From Armatimonadota bacterium (GTDB taxonomy: Bacteria > Bacteroidota > Ignavibacteria > OLB7), in NCBI GenBank assembly GCA_020850315.1, contig JADZEY010000093.1, forward strand, positions 1-53,451: DNA of 53,451 bases, read 5' to 3'. The first letter of the stretch is position 1. Every line of letters starts with the position of its first letter. Position numbers and translations under genes: made by a program. Under the pieces are notes generated by a model. That model saw only the letters and a list, made by a program, of their open reading frames with translations. It did no database searches and had not been told where the DNA came from. Of this stretch, positions 24,630-33,130 are shown piece after piece.

Positions 24630-26492
24630 ATGTTCACAACCCTTCGTGCAAAAATAAATGCTGGATTTGCCGCAATCATTACGCTGAACGTGGTGTTCGG
24701 CCTGTGGTCTGTTTCCCGCTTTGCACACATTGGTGAATCCACCGACCGCCTGTTAGTCCCAAATTATGAAGCTGCGGCAACCGCCATCGAACTGATGCGA
24801 ATGGTTGATGAACAGCAGCGACTTCTCCGCTCAATTCCCTGGGCAAGCAACCAACAACAATCATCATCACCGCAGCTTTTGCAGGGTGAGTTTCGCAAGC
24901 GAAATGCGGAGCTTATTGCATTGGTATATGATTCCAGAATTGATTCTTTGCTGATTTATGAATCAGCCTTGCAACGCATCCGCTCCGCTACGCAAGAATT
25001 TAACCGCTCAACCCAGCCAATTTTTTCTGGGCAATGGCGCGACACCGTGTCCAGGGATGCTATGTTCCATGCGGTTGATCGGCTGCGTCGGGAATGCCAA
25101 GCCATGCTCTTGGTTGCTCGGCAACAAGTGGCTGAGTCGCGAGGGAAAATTCAGGAAGAAACAAAGAACACACTGATCGCTGTGATGTTCTCTGCAATGG
25201 CATCGGTGATTTTGGCGATGCTGGCTGGCGTATTCTACTCACGGTGGGCAACGCGGCCCATTCAGCGATTAAATCAAGCCGTGAAAAATTTATCGGGTGG
25301 GAAATTAGGGGATCGTGTTCTAATTACAACAGCAGATGAATTCGGCGATTTAACGTTCGAATTCAACCGGATGGTTGAGCGATTACGCAAATATGAAGAG
25401 CTAAACTACGACCAGCTGCTTGTTGAGAAGCAGAAGGTTGAGGCCGTGGTTAGTAGCATTGCAACCCCCGTTGTTGTGGTTGATGCGTTATTTAGCATCA
25501 TAATGCTGAATAATGCTGCGGTTGATTTGTTCAGAATTAACAACTCAGTACAGAAACTGGAGACACCGTTGGAGCAAATAATTTCTGATCCTCAGCTCCA
25601 GCAGTATATTCGGGCAAAGCTGCGTAACTCAGCAGTAGAAGCCAGTGGCAATTTTCCTCTGTACATCCGTGAGGTTGAAGGGAGTGAACGGTTTTATGCT
25701 GTGCAGGTGCTTCCATTGATAGCAACAGCATCAGTGCAAGGAGTGGTTGTGGTGTTCAGCGACATCACTCATTTCAAAGAATTGGATAGAATTAAATCGG
25801 ATTTTTTGGCCAGAGTAACGCACGAGCTACGAACCCCGCTCTCATCAATTTTAATGAGCTCTGATATTCTCCAAGAAAAAATTTTAGGGGAGTTGAGCGA
25901 ACAGCAACTTGATTTATTGAAGGGCATAAAGGAGGATTGCGTCCGATTGACAAAACTGGTTAGTGACATTTTGGAGATGTCACGCTTGGAGAACCGAAGC
26001 ACGCCAGCGCCTTGCACTTGGGTTCAGGTCTCGGAGGTTCTGGCGGTAGTTCAGCAGAATCATCGAGTGCAATTACAAGAAAAAGAGATAAAAATTAGCG
26101 TTGCTAATCAAAATGATTGTGGTGAAATCTGGATTAATCAAAGCGATTTGATAGTGATGTTAAATAATCTTGTAAGCAACGCAATTCGGCACACATCAAT
26201 CGGCGGAAAAATTTCAATAGAGGTACTCACGAATAAAGAAGATACGTTGATTGAGATAAGCGATACGGGTGACGGCATCCCTCGTGAAAGCATTGATAAA
26301 ATCTTCCTAAAATTTTACCAAGTAGAGTCTTCTGGTCAAAGCAAACCAGGAAGTGTTGGACTTGGGCTTGCTATCGTTCGCGAAATAATTAGCACATATA
26401 ATGGGGCGATTTCAGTAACAAGCGAGCTTGGCAAAGGAAGCACGTTTACCCTGCGAATCCCAAATCAACTTCATGAATTACAGCAACAATAA
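24630..26492 (+). CDS. Membrane sensor histidine kinase (HAMP-PAS-HisKA-HATPase)
   Basis: A 620-residue sensor kinase. The first helix (AAIITLNVVFGLWSVS) and the second (about residues 183-207) enclose an extracytoplasmic four-helix-type sensor of about 150 residues. A HAMP linker (RWATRPIQRLNQAVKNLSGG) and a PAS-like region (VVSSIATPVVVVDALFS) follow. The phosphorylated histidine is H398 in THELRTPLSSILM, and the ATPase domain has NLVSNAIRHTS, ISDTGDGIP and VGLGLAIVREI. The layout resembles KinB/NtrY-type kinases that work with NtrC-class regulators, and such a regulator follows with its reading frame touching this stop. The DNA is noticeably richer in A+T than flanking genes. Signal unknown. 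Confidence 0.9.
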   Translation: MFTTLRAKINAGFAAIITLNVVFGLWSVSRFAHIGESTDRLLVPNYEAAATAIELMRMVDEQQRLLRSIPWASNQQQSSSPQLLQGEFRKRNAELIALVYDSRIDSLLIYESALQRIRSATQEFNRSTQPIFSGQWRDTVSRDAMFHAVDRLRRECQAMLLVARQQVAESRGKIQEETKNTLIAVMFSAMASVILAMLAGVFYSRWATRPIQRLNQAVKNLSGGKLGDRVLITTADEFGDLTFEFNRMVERLRKYEELNYDQLLVEKQKVEAVVSSIATPVVVVDALFSIIMLNNAAVDLFRINNSVQKLETPLEQIISDPQLQQYIRAKLRNSAVEASGNFPLYIREVEGSERFYAVQVLPLIATASVQGVVVVFSDITHFKELDRIKSDFLARVTHELRTPLSSILMSSDILQEKILGELSEQQLDLLKGIKEDCVRLTKLVSDILEMSRLENRSTPAPCTWVQVSEVLAVVQQNHRVQLQEKEIKISVANQNDCGEIWINQSDLIVMLNNLVSNAIRHTSIGGKISIEVLTNKEDTLIEISDTGDGIPRESIDKIFLKFYQVESSGQSKPGSVGLGLAIVREIISTYNGAISVTSELGKGSTFTLRIPNQLHELQQQ

Positions 26493-26503
26493 TGGAGGCC
26501 ATG

Positions 26504-27829
26504 ATGAATGTACTGGTAGTTGATGATGAACCGAATATCCTAAAAACGATCACCATTAGCCTTTCAGCAATGGGGCTGTCGGTTGAGTCGTATGCTGACC
26601 CGCGCAAAGCGTTGGAGCGTGTGCGAAGTCACCCAGAATTCGACATTGCATTTCTCGATTTGAAAATGTTCCCGATAGATGGCATTGAGTTGATGGGTGA
26701 GTTGCTGAAAGTTATTCCTAAACTAACAGTTGTGATAATCACAGCACATGGAACGGTAGATACTGCCGTGAAAGCAATTAAGCGTGGAGCCTTCGATTAT
26801 CTACAAAAGCCTTTTGATCTTGAGCAGTTACGCTCCTTTATCAATGCTGTCACCCATTACCACCGATTAAAAACCTCAGTAAACAATACTGAAAGAACCG
26901 CCATCTACTCTAAGGATATTATCACACAAAACGCAGGCATGGCTGAGTTGCTAACACTGGCAACACGCGCCGCTGCAACTCCATTAACAGTATTGATTGA
27001 AGGAGAAAGCGGGACTGGGAAAGAATTATTTGCAAAGTTAATCCATCAACGGAGTACCCGTTCTGGAGAGCCATACATTAAAGTCAACTGTGCGGCTCTT
27101 CCGGAAAACTTGCTTGAGTCAGAATTGTTTGGCCATGTTCAGGGGGCGTTTACTGGGGCTTTGAAAGACCGTATTGGACGATTCGAAGCAGCTAATGGAG
27201 GTACGATTTTTTTGGATGAGATTGGAGAGCTTCCCTTAACACTACAACCGAAGCTGCTACGAATCCTGCAAAGCCGTGAATATGAGCGGCTTGGCGAAAG
27301 CAACACGCGTACAGCTGATGTTCGGGTAATTGCCGCAACCAACCGTGATTTAGTTCAGGAGGTAAAAGCAGGAAAATTTCGGGAGGACTTGTTCTATCGC
27401 TTGAATATGGTGCGATTAAGAATACCGGCATTGCGTGAGCGCAAGAATGATATTCCGCTGCTTATCGCACATTTTTTACAGAAGTATTTCGACAAAAACA
27501 GAGTAGAGTTGACGGTAAGCAATGACGCTATGAAGGCGTTGATGCAGTATGACTGGAAGGGGAATATCCGTGAGCTTGAGAATGTTATTAGCCGCACCGT
27601 GTTTTTATCTGTGGGGTCTGAAATTCGAGTGAGCGATTTGCCAGCAGAGCTACGTAGCGAAGTCGCTGCTGGAACCGAAACACAGGAGCATGGGCAAACG
27701 CTGGAAGATATTGAGCGAGAGTACATAGCCCGTGTTTTGGCCGAAGCAAAAAATTATGATGAGGCTGCCAAGATTTTAGATATAGATGTTGCCACCCTTT
27801 GGAGAAAACGAAAAAAGTATAACCTGTAA
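26504..27829 (+). CDS. Sigma-54-dependent response regulator (NtrC/AlgB class)
   Basis: The partner of the kinase just upstream. The receiver domain has the acidic pocket VVDDE and phospho-acceptor D52 (FLDLKMF), counted from ATG 26504. The AAA+ domain has Walker A GESGTGKELFAK and the GAFTGA loop that contacts sigma-54, so activation of sigma-54 promoters is expected. The C-terminal Fis-type helix-turn-helix is EAAKILDIDVATLWRKRKKY. Three in-frame ATGs (26492, 26501, 26504) are possible; GGAGG at 26494-26498 is best spaced for the last. The product is 441 residues. The kinase stop TAA shares its last base with ATG 26492, so translation is coupled. Target genes are not evident. Confidence 0.92.
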   Translation: MNVLVVDDEPNILKTITISLSAMGLSVESYADPRKALERVRSHPEFDIAFLDLKMFPIDGIELMGELLKVIPKLTVVIITAHGTVDTAVKAIKRGAFDYLQKPFDLEQLRSFINAVTHYHRLKTSVNNTERTAIYSKDIITQNAGMAELLTLATRAAATPLTVLIEGESGTGKELFAKLIHQRSTRSGEPYIKVNCAALPENLLESELFGHVQGAFTGALKDRIGRFEAANGGTIFLDEIGELPLTLQPKLLRILQSREYERLGESNTRTADVRVIAATNRDLVQEVKAGKFREDLFYRLNMVRLRIPALRERKNDIPLLIAHFLQKYFDKNRVELTVSNDAMKALMQYDWKGNIRELENVISRTVFLSVGSEIRVSDLPAELRSEVAAGTETQEHGQTLEDIEREYIARVLAEAKNYDEAAKILDIDVATLWRKRKKYNL

Positions 27830-27846
27830 GCTGAGAAGAGAATCTA

Positions 27847-28671
27847 TCAGATGATGGCAGGTAAATCATCCAGTTGCACACGATGAACGTGATCAAGTTT
27901 GCGCCCCAAGAATCGCTCACCAACTTCAATAAACTTCAAAGGGAGATCAGTTAGATAGTACTCGTAGCGGGGGAGTGACGTTGATGAATTTCGCATTTCG
28001 GAATTATCCAACAGGTGCAATGCTTCTTGGGCTGTTGCAATTCCAGGGTCAATTAATGTGACTGCTGGACCACAGACTTCGCTGATACTGGGTTGTAAAA
28101 GGGGGTAGTGTGTACATCCAAGAATCAGAGTATCAATAGACTGGCGCAACAGTGGGTGTAGGTATTCGCGTGCAAAGATGAGAGTCCCGGGGTGGTAGGT
28201 GTGCCCTTCTTCGGCAAGAGTAACGAACAGAGGGCAGGGTTGGGATAGAACAGAAGTAGAGTAAGATAAATCCGTTATTGCATTTTGGTAAGCCAAAGAC
28301 TGAACAGTCCCCTGAGTACCAATAACTCCAACCCGACCATTTCGTGTGGCTGCAACTGCTGCCGCTGCACCTGGCCGGATTACTCCAATCACTGGAACTT
28401 CCGATGCCAGCTGTACTGCCTGCAACGCAACCGCCGAAGCTGTATTACAAGCAATAATAATCAGCTTTACTCCCTGCGAACGTAAAAAGGCTGCGGCTTG
28501 TAACGAGTATCCGATAACTGTTTCCGGTGATTTTGTTCCGTAGGGTACGCGGGCAGTATCGCCGAAATAGACGATGTTTTCGTTCGGCAGCATCTGCATT
28601 ACCTGCCGAGCTACCGATAATCCGCCGATGCCGGAATCAAACAATCCAATAGGGGAGAAGCGGGTTCGCAT
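27847..28671 (-). CDS. murI: Glutamate racemase
   Basis: Makes D-glutamate for peptidoglycan. The 274-residue protein starts with IGLFDSGIGGLSV (substrate loop with the conserved Asp-Ser). It has both catalytic cysteines: in IIACNTASAVAL and in LGCTHYPLL. PVIGVIRPG and FGDTARVPYGTKS are also conserved. The ATG overlaps the stop of the cytochrome gene by one base (TAATG), so the two are one transcript. It converges on the response regulator with a gap of only 17 nt. Confidence 0.94.
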   Translation of the reverse strand: MRTRFSPIGLFDSGIGGLSVARQVMQMLPNENIVYFGDTARVPYGTKSPETVIGYSLQAAAFLRSQGVKLIIIACNTASAVALQAVQLASEVPVIGVIRPGAAAAVAATRNGRVGVIGTQGTVQSLAYQNAITDLSYSTSVLSQPCPLFVTLAEEGHTYHPGTLIFAREYLHPLLRQSIDTLILGCTHYPLLQPSISEVCGPAVTLIDPGIATAQEALHLLDNSEMRNSSTSLPRYEYYLTDLPLKFIEVGERFLGRKLDHVHRVQLDDLPAII

Positions 28672-29294
28672 TAGTTGCGGTTGGTGATGGTTGAGCTGGC
28701 TGTTGCTGTCGTATCAGATCCATGATGGCGGATTTGGCTCCATAAGGCATTAACATCCGTAGTAGCTCCGCCGGAGGAAGAGCATTGCGGGCGTTGCGAC
28801 GAGGGAGTATGGCACTGCCTGCAATCAGATAATGACCCTTGCACGCCACCATGTTCCAGAAAACGCGCATTATCAGTCATAATTCCATAACTGCTGTACT
28901 CACTTCCCGGCCCATGACAACGTTCGCATCCAACACCCTCGGTCACAATACGCGCCTCGGCCACAGTTGATGGTGGATGCCCCAACGTGGTATGGCAATG
29001 ATAACATGATGCAGAATCGCTTGCAGCCGAGCGCGTTGCCGGACGTGTTGACAGCTCCTTCCGCATAGACTGATACGCCAAGGCGTGCCGGCTACGAATC
29101 CAGACATCAACCGCATTCCCCGAACGCTCCGATGAATGACAACTTTGGCAAGAAGCCACTCCCATATAAGAAAGAGAGGAAGTGGGGGTATCACGCAGCA
29201 GTTTGTGGGCAACATACACGCCAATAGCCAGCGAAGAAAACCAAAGAATGTAGCTTACGCGCAGCAGCATGAAGCGAAGATACGAAATCATCAA
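28671..29294 (-). CDS. Membrane-anchored tetraheme c-type cytochrome (c554-like)
   Basis: A 207-residue protein with an uncleaved N-terminal anchor (LRVSYILWFSSLAIGVYVAH) and four CxxCH haem sites: CQSCH, CYHCH, CERCH and CRQCH. The spacing and the ASCQSCH...GVGCERCHGPG pattern resemble the cytochrome c554/multihaem family, so a periplasmic electron-transfer role is likely. A Ser/Thr-rich tail of about 50 residues follows the last haem site and carries no haem motif. MMISYLRF or the ATG eight codons in (MLLRVSY) could be the start. It lies upstream of murI in a two-gene unit. The redox partner is not in the window. Confidence 0.82.
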   Translation of the reverse strand: MMISYLRFMLLRVSYILWFSSLAIGVYVAHKLLRDTPTSSLSYMGVASCQSCHSSERSGNAVDVWIRSRHALAYQSMRKELSTRPATRSAASDSASCYHCHTTLGHPPSTVAEARIVTEGVGCERCHGPGSEYSSYGIMTDNARFLEHGGVQGSLSDCRQCHTPSSQRPQCSSSGGATTDVNALWSQIRHHGSDTTATASSTITNRN

Positions 29295-29335
29295 CCCGAA
29301 CCGATTGCACCACCGAACTTCGTTGTCCGCCAGTG

Positions 29336-29366
29336 CTTGCTTTTTCTTTAGACAGTGCTATATTGC
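29336..29366 (+). promoter_or_regulatory. Promoter candidate for the S1 protein gene
   Basis: CTTG (29336-29339), 19 nt, then TATATTGC (29359-29366) resembles the Bacteroidota arrangement with mismatches. It also reads as TTGCTT-16-TATATT in the classical sigma-70 form. It lies in the divergent gap between the cytochrome and S1 genes, about 85 nt before ATG 29456. Confidence 0.35.
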
Positions 29367-29455
29367 GCCCCCTTTTGCAGGATTGGAGTGTTTTAACACC
29401 CAAGGAGCCTAAGCAAAGCAGCAGAATTTCGGACCATTACTTTTTTCTATCAGCC

Positions 29456-31375
29456 ATGACGGACAACGGAACAACCACAGTAACCGCGGCACAAAATATG
29501 CCAGAAGTTGCTACAAACGATGCGGCCTCAGCACCAGAATCTACTCCAGTAGCGGAAGCAACTGCAGAAACAACTTCTGCACCTTCGGAACAATCACAAC
29601 CAACAGCAACCGAAGCCGAGGCAGCCATCCCCGCCGACGCACCACCAGTTCCTGCTCCGGTACAAAGCGAAACCACTTCTGAAGCTGCTTCCCAAACTCC
29701 GGTAGTTTCTACCGATATAGCCGAAGTTCCTGCTGCACCGCCAGCCCAAGAAGCTGCTGCGGCATCCACTCCTGTGGCTGAAGGTTCGACGGACAATGCT
29801 GCCGCATCATCGGAAGAACCCGAACACCGTGGGCGGCGTGGTAGCAAGTTGCCCGAAGAAGAACAACGTGTGCTGTGGGCTGAGCTTACCGAGAAAAAAA
29901 ATAAGCACGAAGAGGTTGAACTCACTGTTATTTCGCACAACCGTGGTGGGGTGGTTGCTGGCTACAAAGGGCTGGAAGTCTTCCTTCCGATGTCGCATTG
30001 GAGCCTTGACCGTGCCGTCCCTAACCCAACAATTGATGCGATTGTCGGCGAGCCATTTAAAGCAAACATCCTAGAGATAACTGACTTTGAAACTGACGCA
30101 CGCCGCATTACTGCTACCCGCCGCTCAATCCTTCGCCGCGGAATGATGGACTCGCTGGAAGCTGGCCAACGTCGTGTTGGAACCGTGACATCCATCTTAG
30201 ACTTTGGAATTTTCGTGGATATTGGTGGTGTTGATGGCTTGGTTCACGCCTCGGAAATCAGCTACGACCGAACCAAACAACCATCGGAATTGGTACGCAA
30301 AGGGCAACGGGTGGAAGTCATCATTAAAGATATTGATCGCCAAAAGAAGCGTATCTACTTGGGAATGAAGGAATTGCTGCCTTCGCCATGGAGCCAAGCC
30401 GATGAACTCTTTCAAGCTAGCTCCATCTATCCCGGGAAAGTAGTCGGGCTCAGCAAAGCCGGTGCGTTTGTCGAGATTGCACCAGGCATTGAAGGCTTTG
30501 TCCGTTTGCGCGAACTTTCTTGGACTAAGCGTGTTCAGCACCCCGATGAAATCCTGAAGAAAGGAACCGAAATCAATGTGAAGGTTCTTGAAATCAATGC
30601 TAAACGGGAACGGCTATCGTTAAGCTACCGCCAAGCCACCGATAACCCGTGGGAAGAGCTATCCCAAAAATTTGCGCTGGGAACCCGTTGGGAAGCACAG
30701 ATCAAAGAAATCTCCAACAAAGGTGTAGTGGTGACTGTTGAAGACGTGGAAGGATTCCTTCCACGCGGGCGAATGGGACGCGAAGCACGCCGTCTGCCTG
30801 ATATGAAAGCAGGCGAACAGCTCCCCGTTCATGTTGTTGATATTGATCCGGCAAATCAATCGCTCATCTTTGGGCTTGTTACTCAGCACAGTGATGATGA
30901 CCAAGAAGAAGCAGGGCGGCGCGAAGGTGGTGGCTTCCGTGAAAATCGTGAGCCACGTAGTGAGGGTGGTTCCCGCAATCGTGAAGGAGGAAATCGGGGA
31001 GAAGGGAATCGGCGTGGTGGCGGAGAAGGGGGAGGAGGAAGGCGTGAAGGGGGACGACGTGAACGTGGTGGAGACCGTGAACGTGGTGGAGACCGCGACC
31101 GCCCAGTTGCACCGCCACAGCCACCGCAGAATGAGCTAAAGAATTCCAAACTGATTGGCAATTTCTCCATTGGTGATCTTCTTGGCGAGGCTGTCAAAAA
31201 ACGGCTGAACTACGACGATCCAACGCCACCAGAAGTCGCACCAGTTGCAGCCGTCCCTGAAACAGCGCCAGCCGCACCAGTTGCAGAAACCCAACCCGCA
31301 GTTGCCGCCGCTGAACCTACGCCACCAGTAGAGGCTGCACCAACAACCGCAAGCGAAGAGTCTGCGCAGTCATAA
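29456..31375 (+). CDS. rpsA: Ribosomal protein S1-like, four S1 domains with disordered ends
   Basis: A 639-residue RNA-binding protein. Residues 1-130 are low-complexity, rich in Ala, Pro, Glu, Thr and Ser. Four S1 domains follow, recognisable at VELTVISHNRGGVVAGYKG, VGTVTSILDFGIFVDIGGVD, GKVVGLSKAGAFVEIAPGIE and AQIKEISNKGVVVTVEDVEG. A Gly/Arg-rich tract (NREGGNRGEGNRRGGGEGG, then GRRERGGDRERGGDRDRP) resembles RGG boxes. An Ala/Pro/Val-rich tail ends the protein. It probably acts as 30S protein S1 in mRNA binding, though S1 proteins with RGG tails could have wider RNA roles. ATG 29456 is chosen since the upstream frame overlaps the predicted promoter. tRNA-Leu follows 20 nt after the stop. 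Confidence 0.85.
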   Translation: MTDNGTTTVTAAQNMPEVATNDAASAPESTPVAEATAETTSAPSEQSQPTATEAEAAIPADAPPVPAPVQSETTSEAASQTPVVSTDIAEVPAAPPAQEAAAASTPVAEGSTDNAAASSEEPEHRGRRGSKLPEEEQRVLWAELTEKKNKHEEVELTVISHNRGGVVAGYKGLEVFLPMSHWSLDRAVPNPTIDAIVGEPFKANILEITDFETDARRITATRRSILRRGMMDSLEAGQRRVGTVTSILDFGIFVDIGGVDGLVHASEISYDRTKQPSELVRKGQRVEVIIKDIDRQKKRIYLGMKELLPSPWSQADELFQASSIYPGKVVGLSKAGAFVEIAPGIEGFVRLRELSWTKRVQHPDEILKKGTEINVKVLEINAKRERLSLSYRQATDNPWEELSQKFALGTRWEAQIKEISNKGVVVTVEDVEGFLPRGRMGREARRLPDMKAGEQLPVHVVDIDPANQSLIFGLVTQHSDDDQEEAGRREGGGFRENREPRSEGGSRNREGGNRGEGNRRGGGEGGGGRREGGRRERGGDRERGGDRDRPVAPPQPPQNELKNSKLIGNFSIGDLLGEAVKKRLNYDDPTPPEVAPVAAVPETAPAAPVAETQPAVAAAEPTPPVEAAPTTASEESAQS

Positions 31376-31395
31376 TTGGCCGCACATGCGTGCCT

Positions 31396-31481
31396 GCCCA
31401 GATGGCGAAATCGGCAGACGCATCAGACTTAAAATCTGATGGTGCGTAAGCACCGTGCGGGTTCAAGTCCCGCTCTGGGCA
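31396..31481 (+). tRNA. tRNA-Leu (anticodon UAA)
   Basis: The acceptor stem GCCCAGA (31396-31402) pairs with TCTGGGC (31474-31480), with discriminator A at 31481. The anticodon stem TCAGA/TCTGA encloses the loop CTTAAAA, with anticodon TAA at 31430-31432. A long variable arm (GGTGCGTAAGCACC) marks a class II tRNA, and the T arm contains GGTTCAAGTCC. The CCA end is not encoded. UAA reads leucine codons UUA and UUG. Confidence 0.95.
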
Positions 31482-31495
31482 CATTTTTTCTTGAT

Positions 31496-31541
31496 AAAAC
31501 AGAGAAGGCTTCCGGTAATTACCGGAAGCCTTCTCTGTTTT
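31496..31541. terminator. Perfect 23-bp palindromic bidirectional terminator
   Basis: A perfect palindrome centred between 31518 and 31519. The half-site runs AAAACAGAGAAGGCTTCC then GGTAA. It starts with AAAA and ends in a run of seven T (31538-31544), so it can stop transcription both from S1/tRNA-Leu on the plus strand and from the DUF1501 gene on the minus strand. Confidence 0.88.
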
Positions 31542-31561
31542 TTTACTCACCGCTCATTTAC

Positions 31562-33094
31562 TCACCGCACAACGCTCATCCATTTCTCCATGTGGAATTG
31601 CCCAATCTGTAGCCGGTATAGATAGCGTCCAGAAGGAATATCGCTTACGTTCACCGGGATGCGATGGCTGCCAGGCTGCACTGTTTGGCTTAGATACTCA
31701 CCCGCAAATCGTCCATCAGTTGAGTACAACCGCAAGGTTGCATAACCTTGGATAGGAGTAGTGAAGGTAACGGTTGTTCCGCTGACGGCTGGGTTCGGGG
31801 TGTTCTGTTCCAGTGCCATTCCTGCCATTACTGCATCATCGGCATAGTAGGAGGCAGTGGTTTTGAAGAGGGGGAGTTTTGCATAATCCCCAAGCAGCGC
31901 ATTCTTTGCATCGGCATTGGTCAGCCCCATCCAATCTTCCAGCACTGCCGCATAGACTTGGCGGAAATCCACCGTGAACTTGATATCACCACGGTCATCA
32001 AGATCCGTAAGGTTTGGATTCCCACCGTAAACAGTCCCACCATTGACCGAGTTACCGAACACAAACAACGGAGCCGCCGCGCCGTGGTCGGTCCCTGCCG
32101 AACCATTTTCGTTCACGCGTCGCCCAAACTCCGAGTAGGTGATGCAGGTAACACGGTTGGCATTCCCGCTTGCGGTGATGTCGTCAAAAAAGCTCTTGAT
32201 TCCGCGCGACAACCTATTCAGCAACGTTGCTTGCTGTGCCACTTGCGCCGAGTGAGTATCGAATCCGCCTAACGTCACCACAAACACGGTTGTCCCCAAA
32301 CCTCCATTGATTAGCCTTGCCACCACTTTCAGTTGCGACGCAAAATTATCGGTGTCGTACTGGGCATTTGTTGTGCTTCCCAGCATCGCTTGGTTAATGG
32401 CAGTCGAGAAGGTATTGGATTGCTCAAGGATTTCCCGCACATACTTCAACTCCGGCCCGGCAAGCGTTGCCGGAACAGGGGAGTCGCTGCTTCCAAGCCC
32501 TTTTGCCAAGTTGTAGAATCGGTCGGGGTTATCAATCGCGATGCCGGTGTTCCCAACCTCACCTTGCAGTAGCAAGGAAGTGCTGGAAGAGACTTGGATT
32601 GCAAACGGAGCCGTCGGCAACTGTGCTGGGTATTCCGGATGAGATCTTTCGATATATCGGCCAATCCATCCGGTGAAGAGAACCGTCTCGGCATCGGAAG
32701 CTGAGTTCCAGATGTCGGTAGAGCGGAAGTGGGAGCGGTCTTGGTACGGATACCCCACATTGGAAACCACCGCAGCGGTTCCCGATTTGAACATATCATG
32801 CACAGCACTCATGGAAGGGTGCAATGCAAGATCATTGTTCAGTTTCAGCACTTGGTCGGTTGGCAGCTTGATGTTGGGCCGTGCCTTGAAATAGAGTGGA
32901 TCGGCGTAGGGAACCACCGTGTTCAATCCGTCATTTCCACCACTCAGATTTATCAGCACCAAGATTCGATCCGATGCAGCCGAAGGGCGGGCAAAAAAGT
33001 GGCGTGCCAGTGGGCGTGCAAACAACCCCGTGGAGGCCAGCGGTATCAGCGTTCCGGCTTGAAGAGCGCGTACAAGAAATTGTCGGCGTTTCAT
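31562..33094 (-). CDS. DUF1501 protein with T9SS sorting domain
   Basis: A 510-residue exported protein. The N-terminus MKRRQFLVRALQAGTLIPLA has a twin-arginine-like signal. The DUF1501 domain, part of the alkaline phosphatase/sulfatase-like superfamily, is shown by LVLINLSGGNDGLNTVVPY near residue 45, YQDRSHFRSTDIW and GGFDTHSAQ. The last 80 residues are a T9SS type A sorting domain (VTFTTPIQGYATLRLYSTDG, then IPSGRYLYRLQIG and MSVVR). A Tat-type start with a T9SS end implies export in folded form before outer-membrane passage, or that the RR is not used as Tat. It follows the DUF1800 gene by 36 nt; such pairs are widespread, with unknown substrate. Confidence 0.88.
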   Translation of the reverse strand: MKRRQFLVRALQAGTLIPLASTGLFARPLARHFFARPSAASDRILVLINLSGGNDGLNTVVPYADPLYFKARPNIKLPTDQVLKLNNDLALHPSMSAVHDMFKSGTAAVVSNVGYPYQDRSHFRSTDIWNSASDAETVLFTGWIGRYIERSHPEYPAQLPTAPFAIQVSSSTSLLLQGEVGNTGIAIDNPDRFYNLAKGLGSSDSPVPATLAGPELKYVREILEQSNTFSTAINQAMLGSTTNAQYDTDNFASQLKVVARLINGGLGTTVFVVTLGGFDTHSAQVAQQATLLNRLSRGIKSFFDDITASGNANRVTCITYSEFGRRVNENGSAGTDHGAAAPLFVFGNSVNGGTVYGGNPNLTDLDDRGDIKFTVDFRQVYAAVLEDWMGLTNADAKNALLGDYAKLPLFKTTASYYADDAVMAGMALEQNTPNPAVSGTTVTFTTPIQGYATLRLYSTDGRFAGEYLSQTVQPGSHRIPVNVSDIPSGRYLYRLQIGQFHMEKWMSVVR

Positions 33095-33130
33095 AGGTTG
33101 GTCAGTGTTGGCTTTGTGGTTTGTTTGCGG

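Noticed and set aside
31443-31456. GGTGCGTAAGCACC as another copy of the TGCGTAAGG terminal repeat
   Set aside because: It is the variable arm of tRNA-Leu; the match is limited to the shared GTGCGTAAG.
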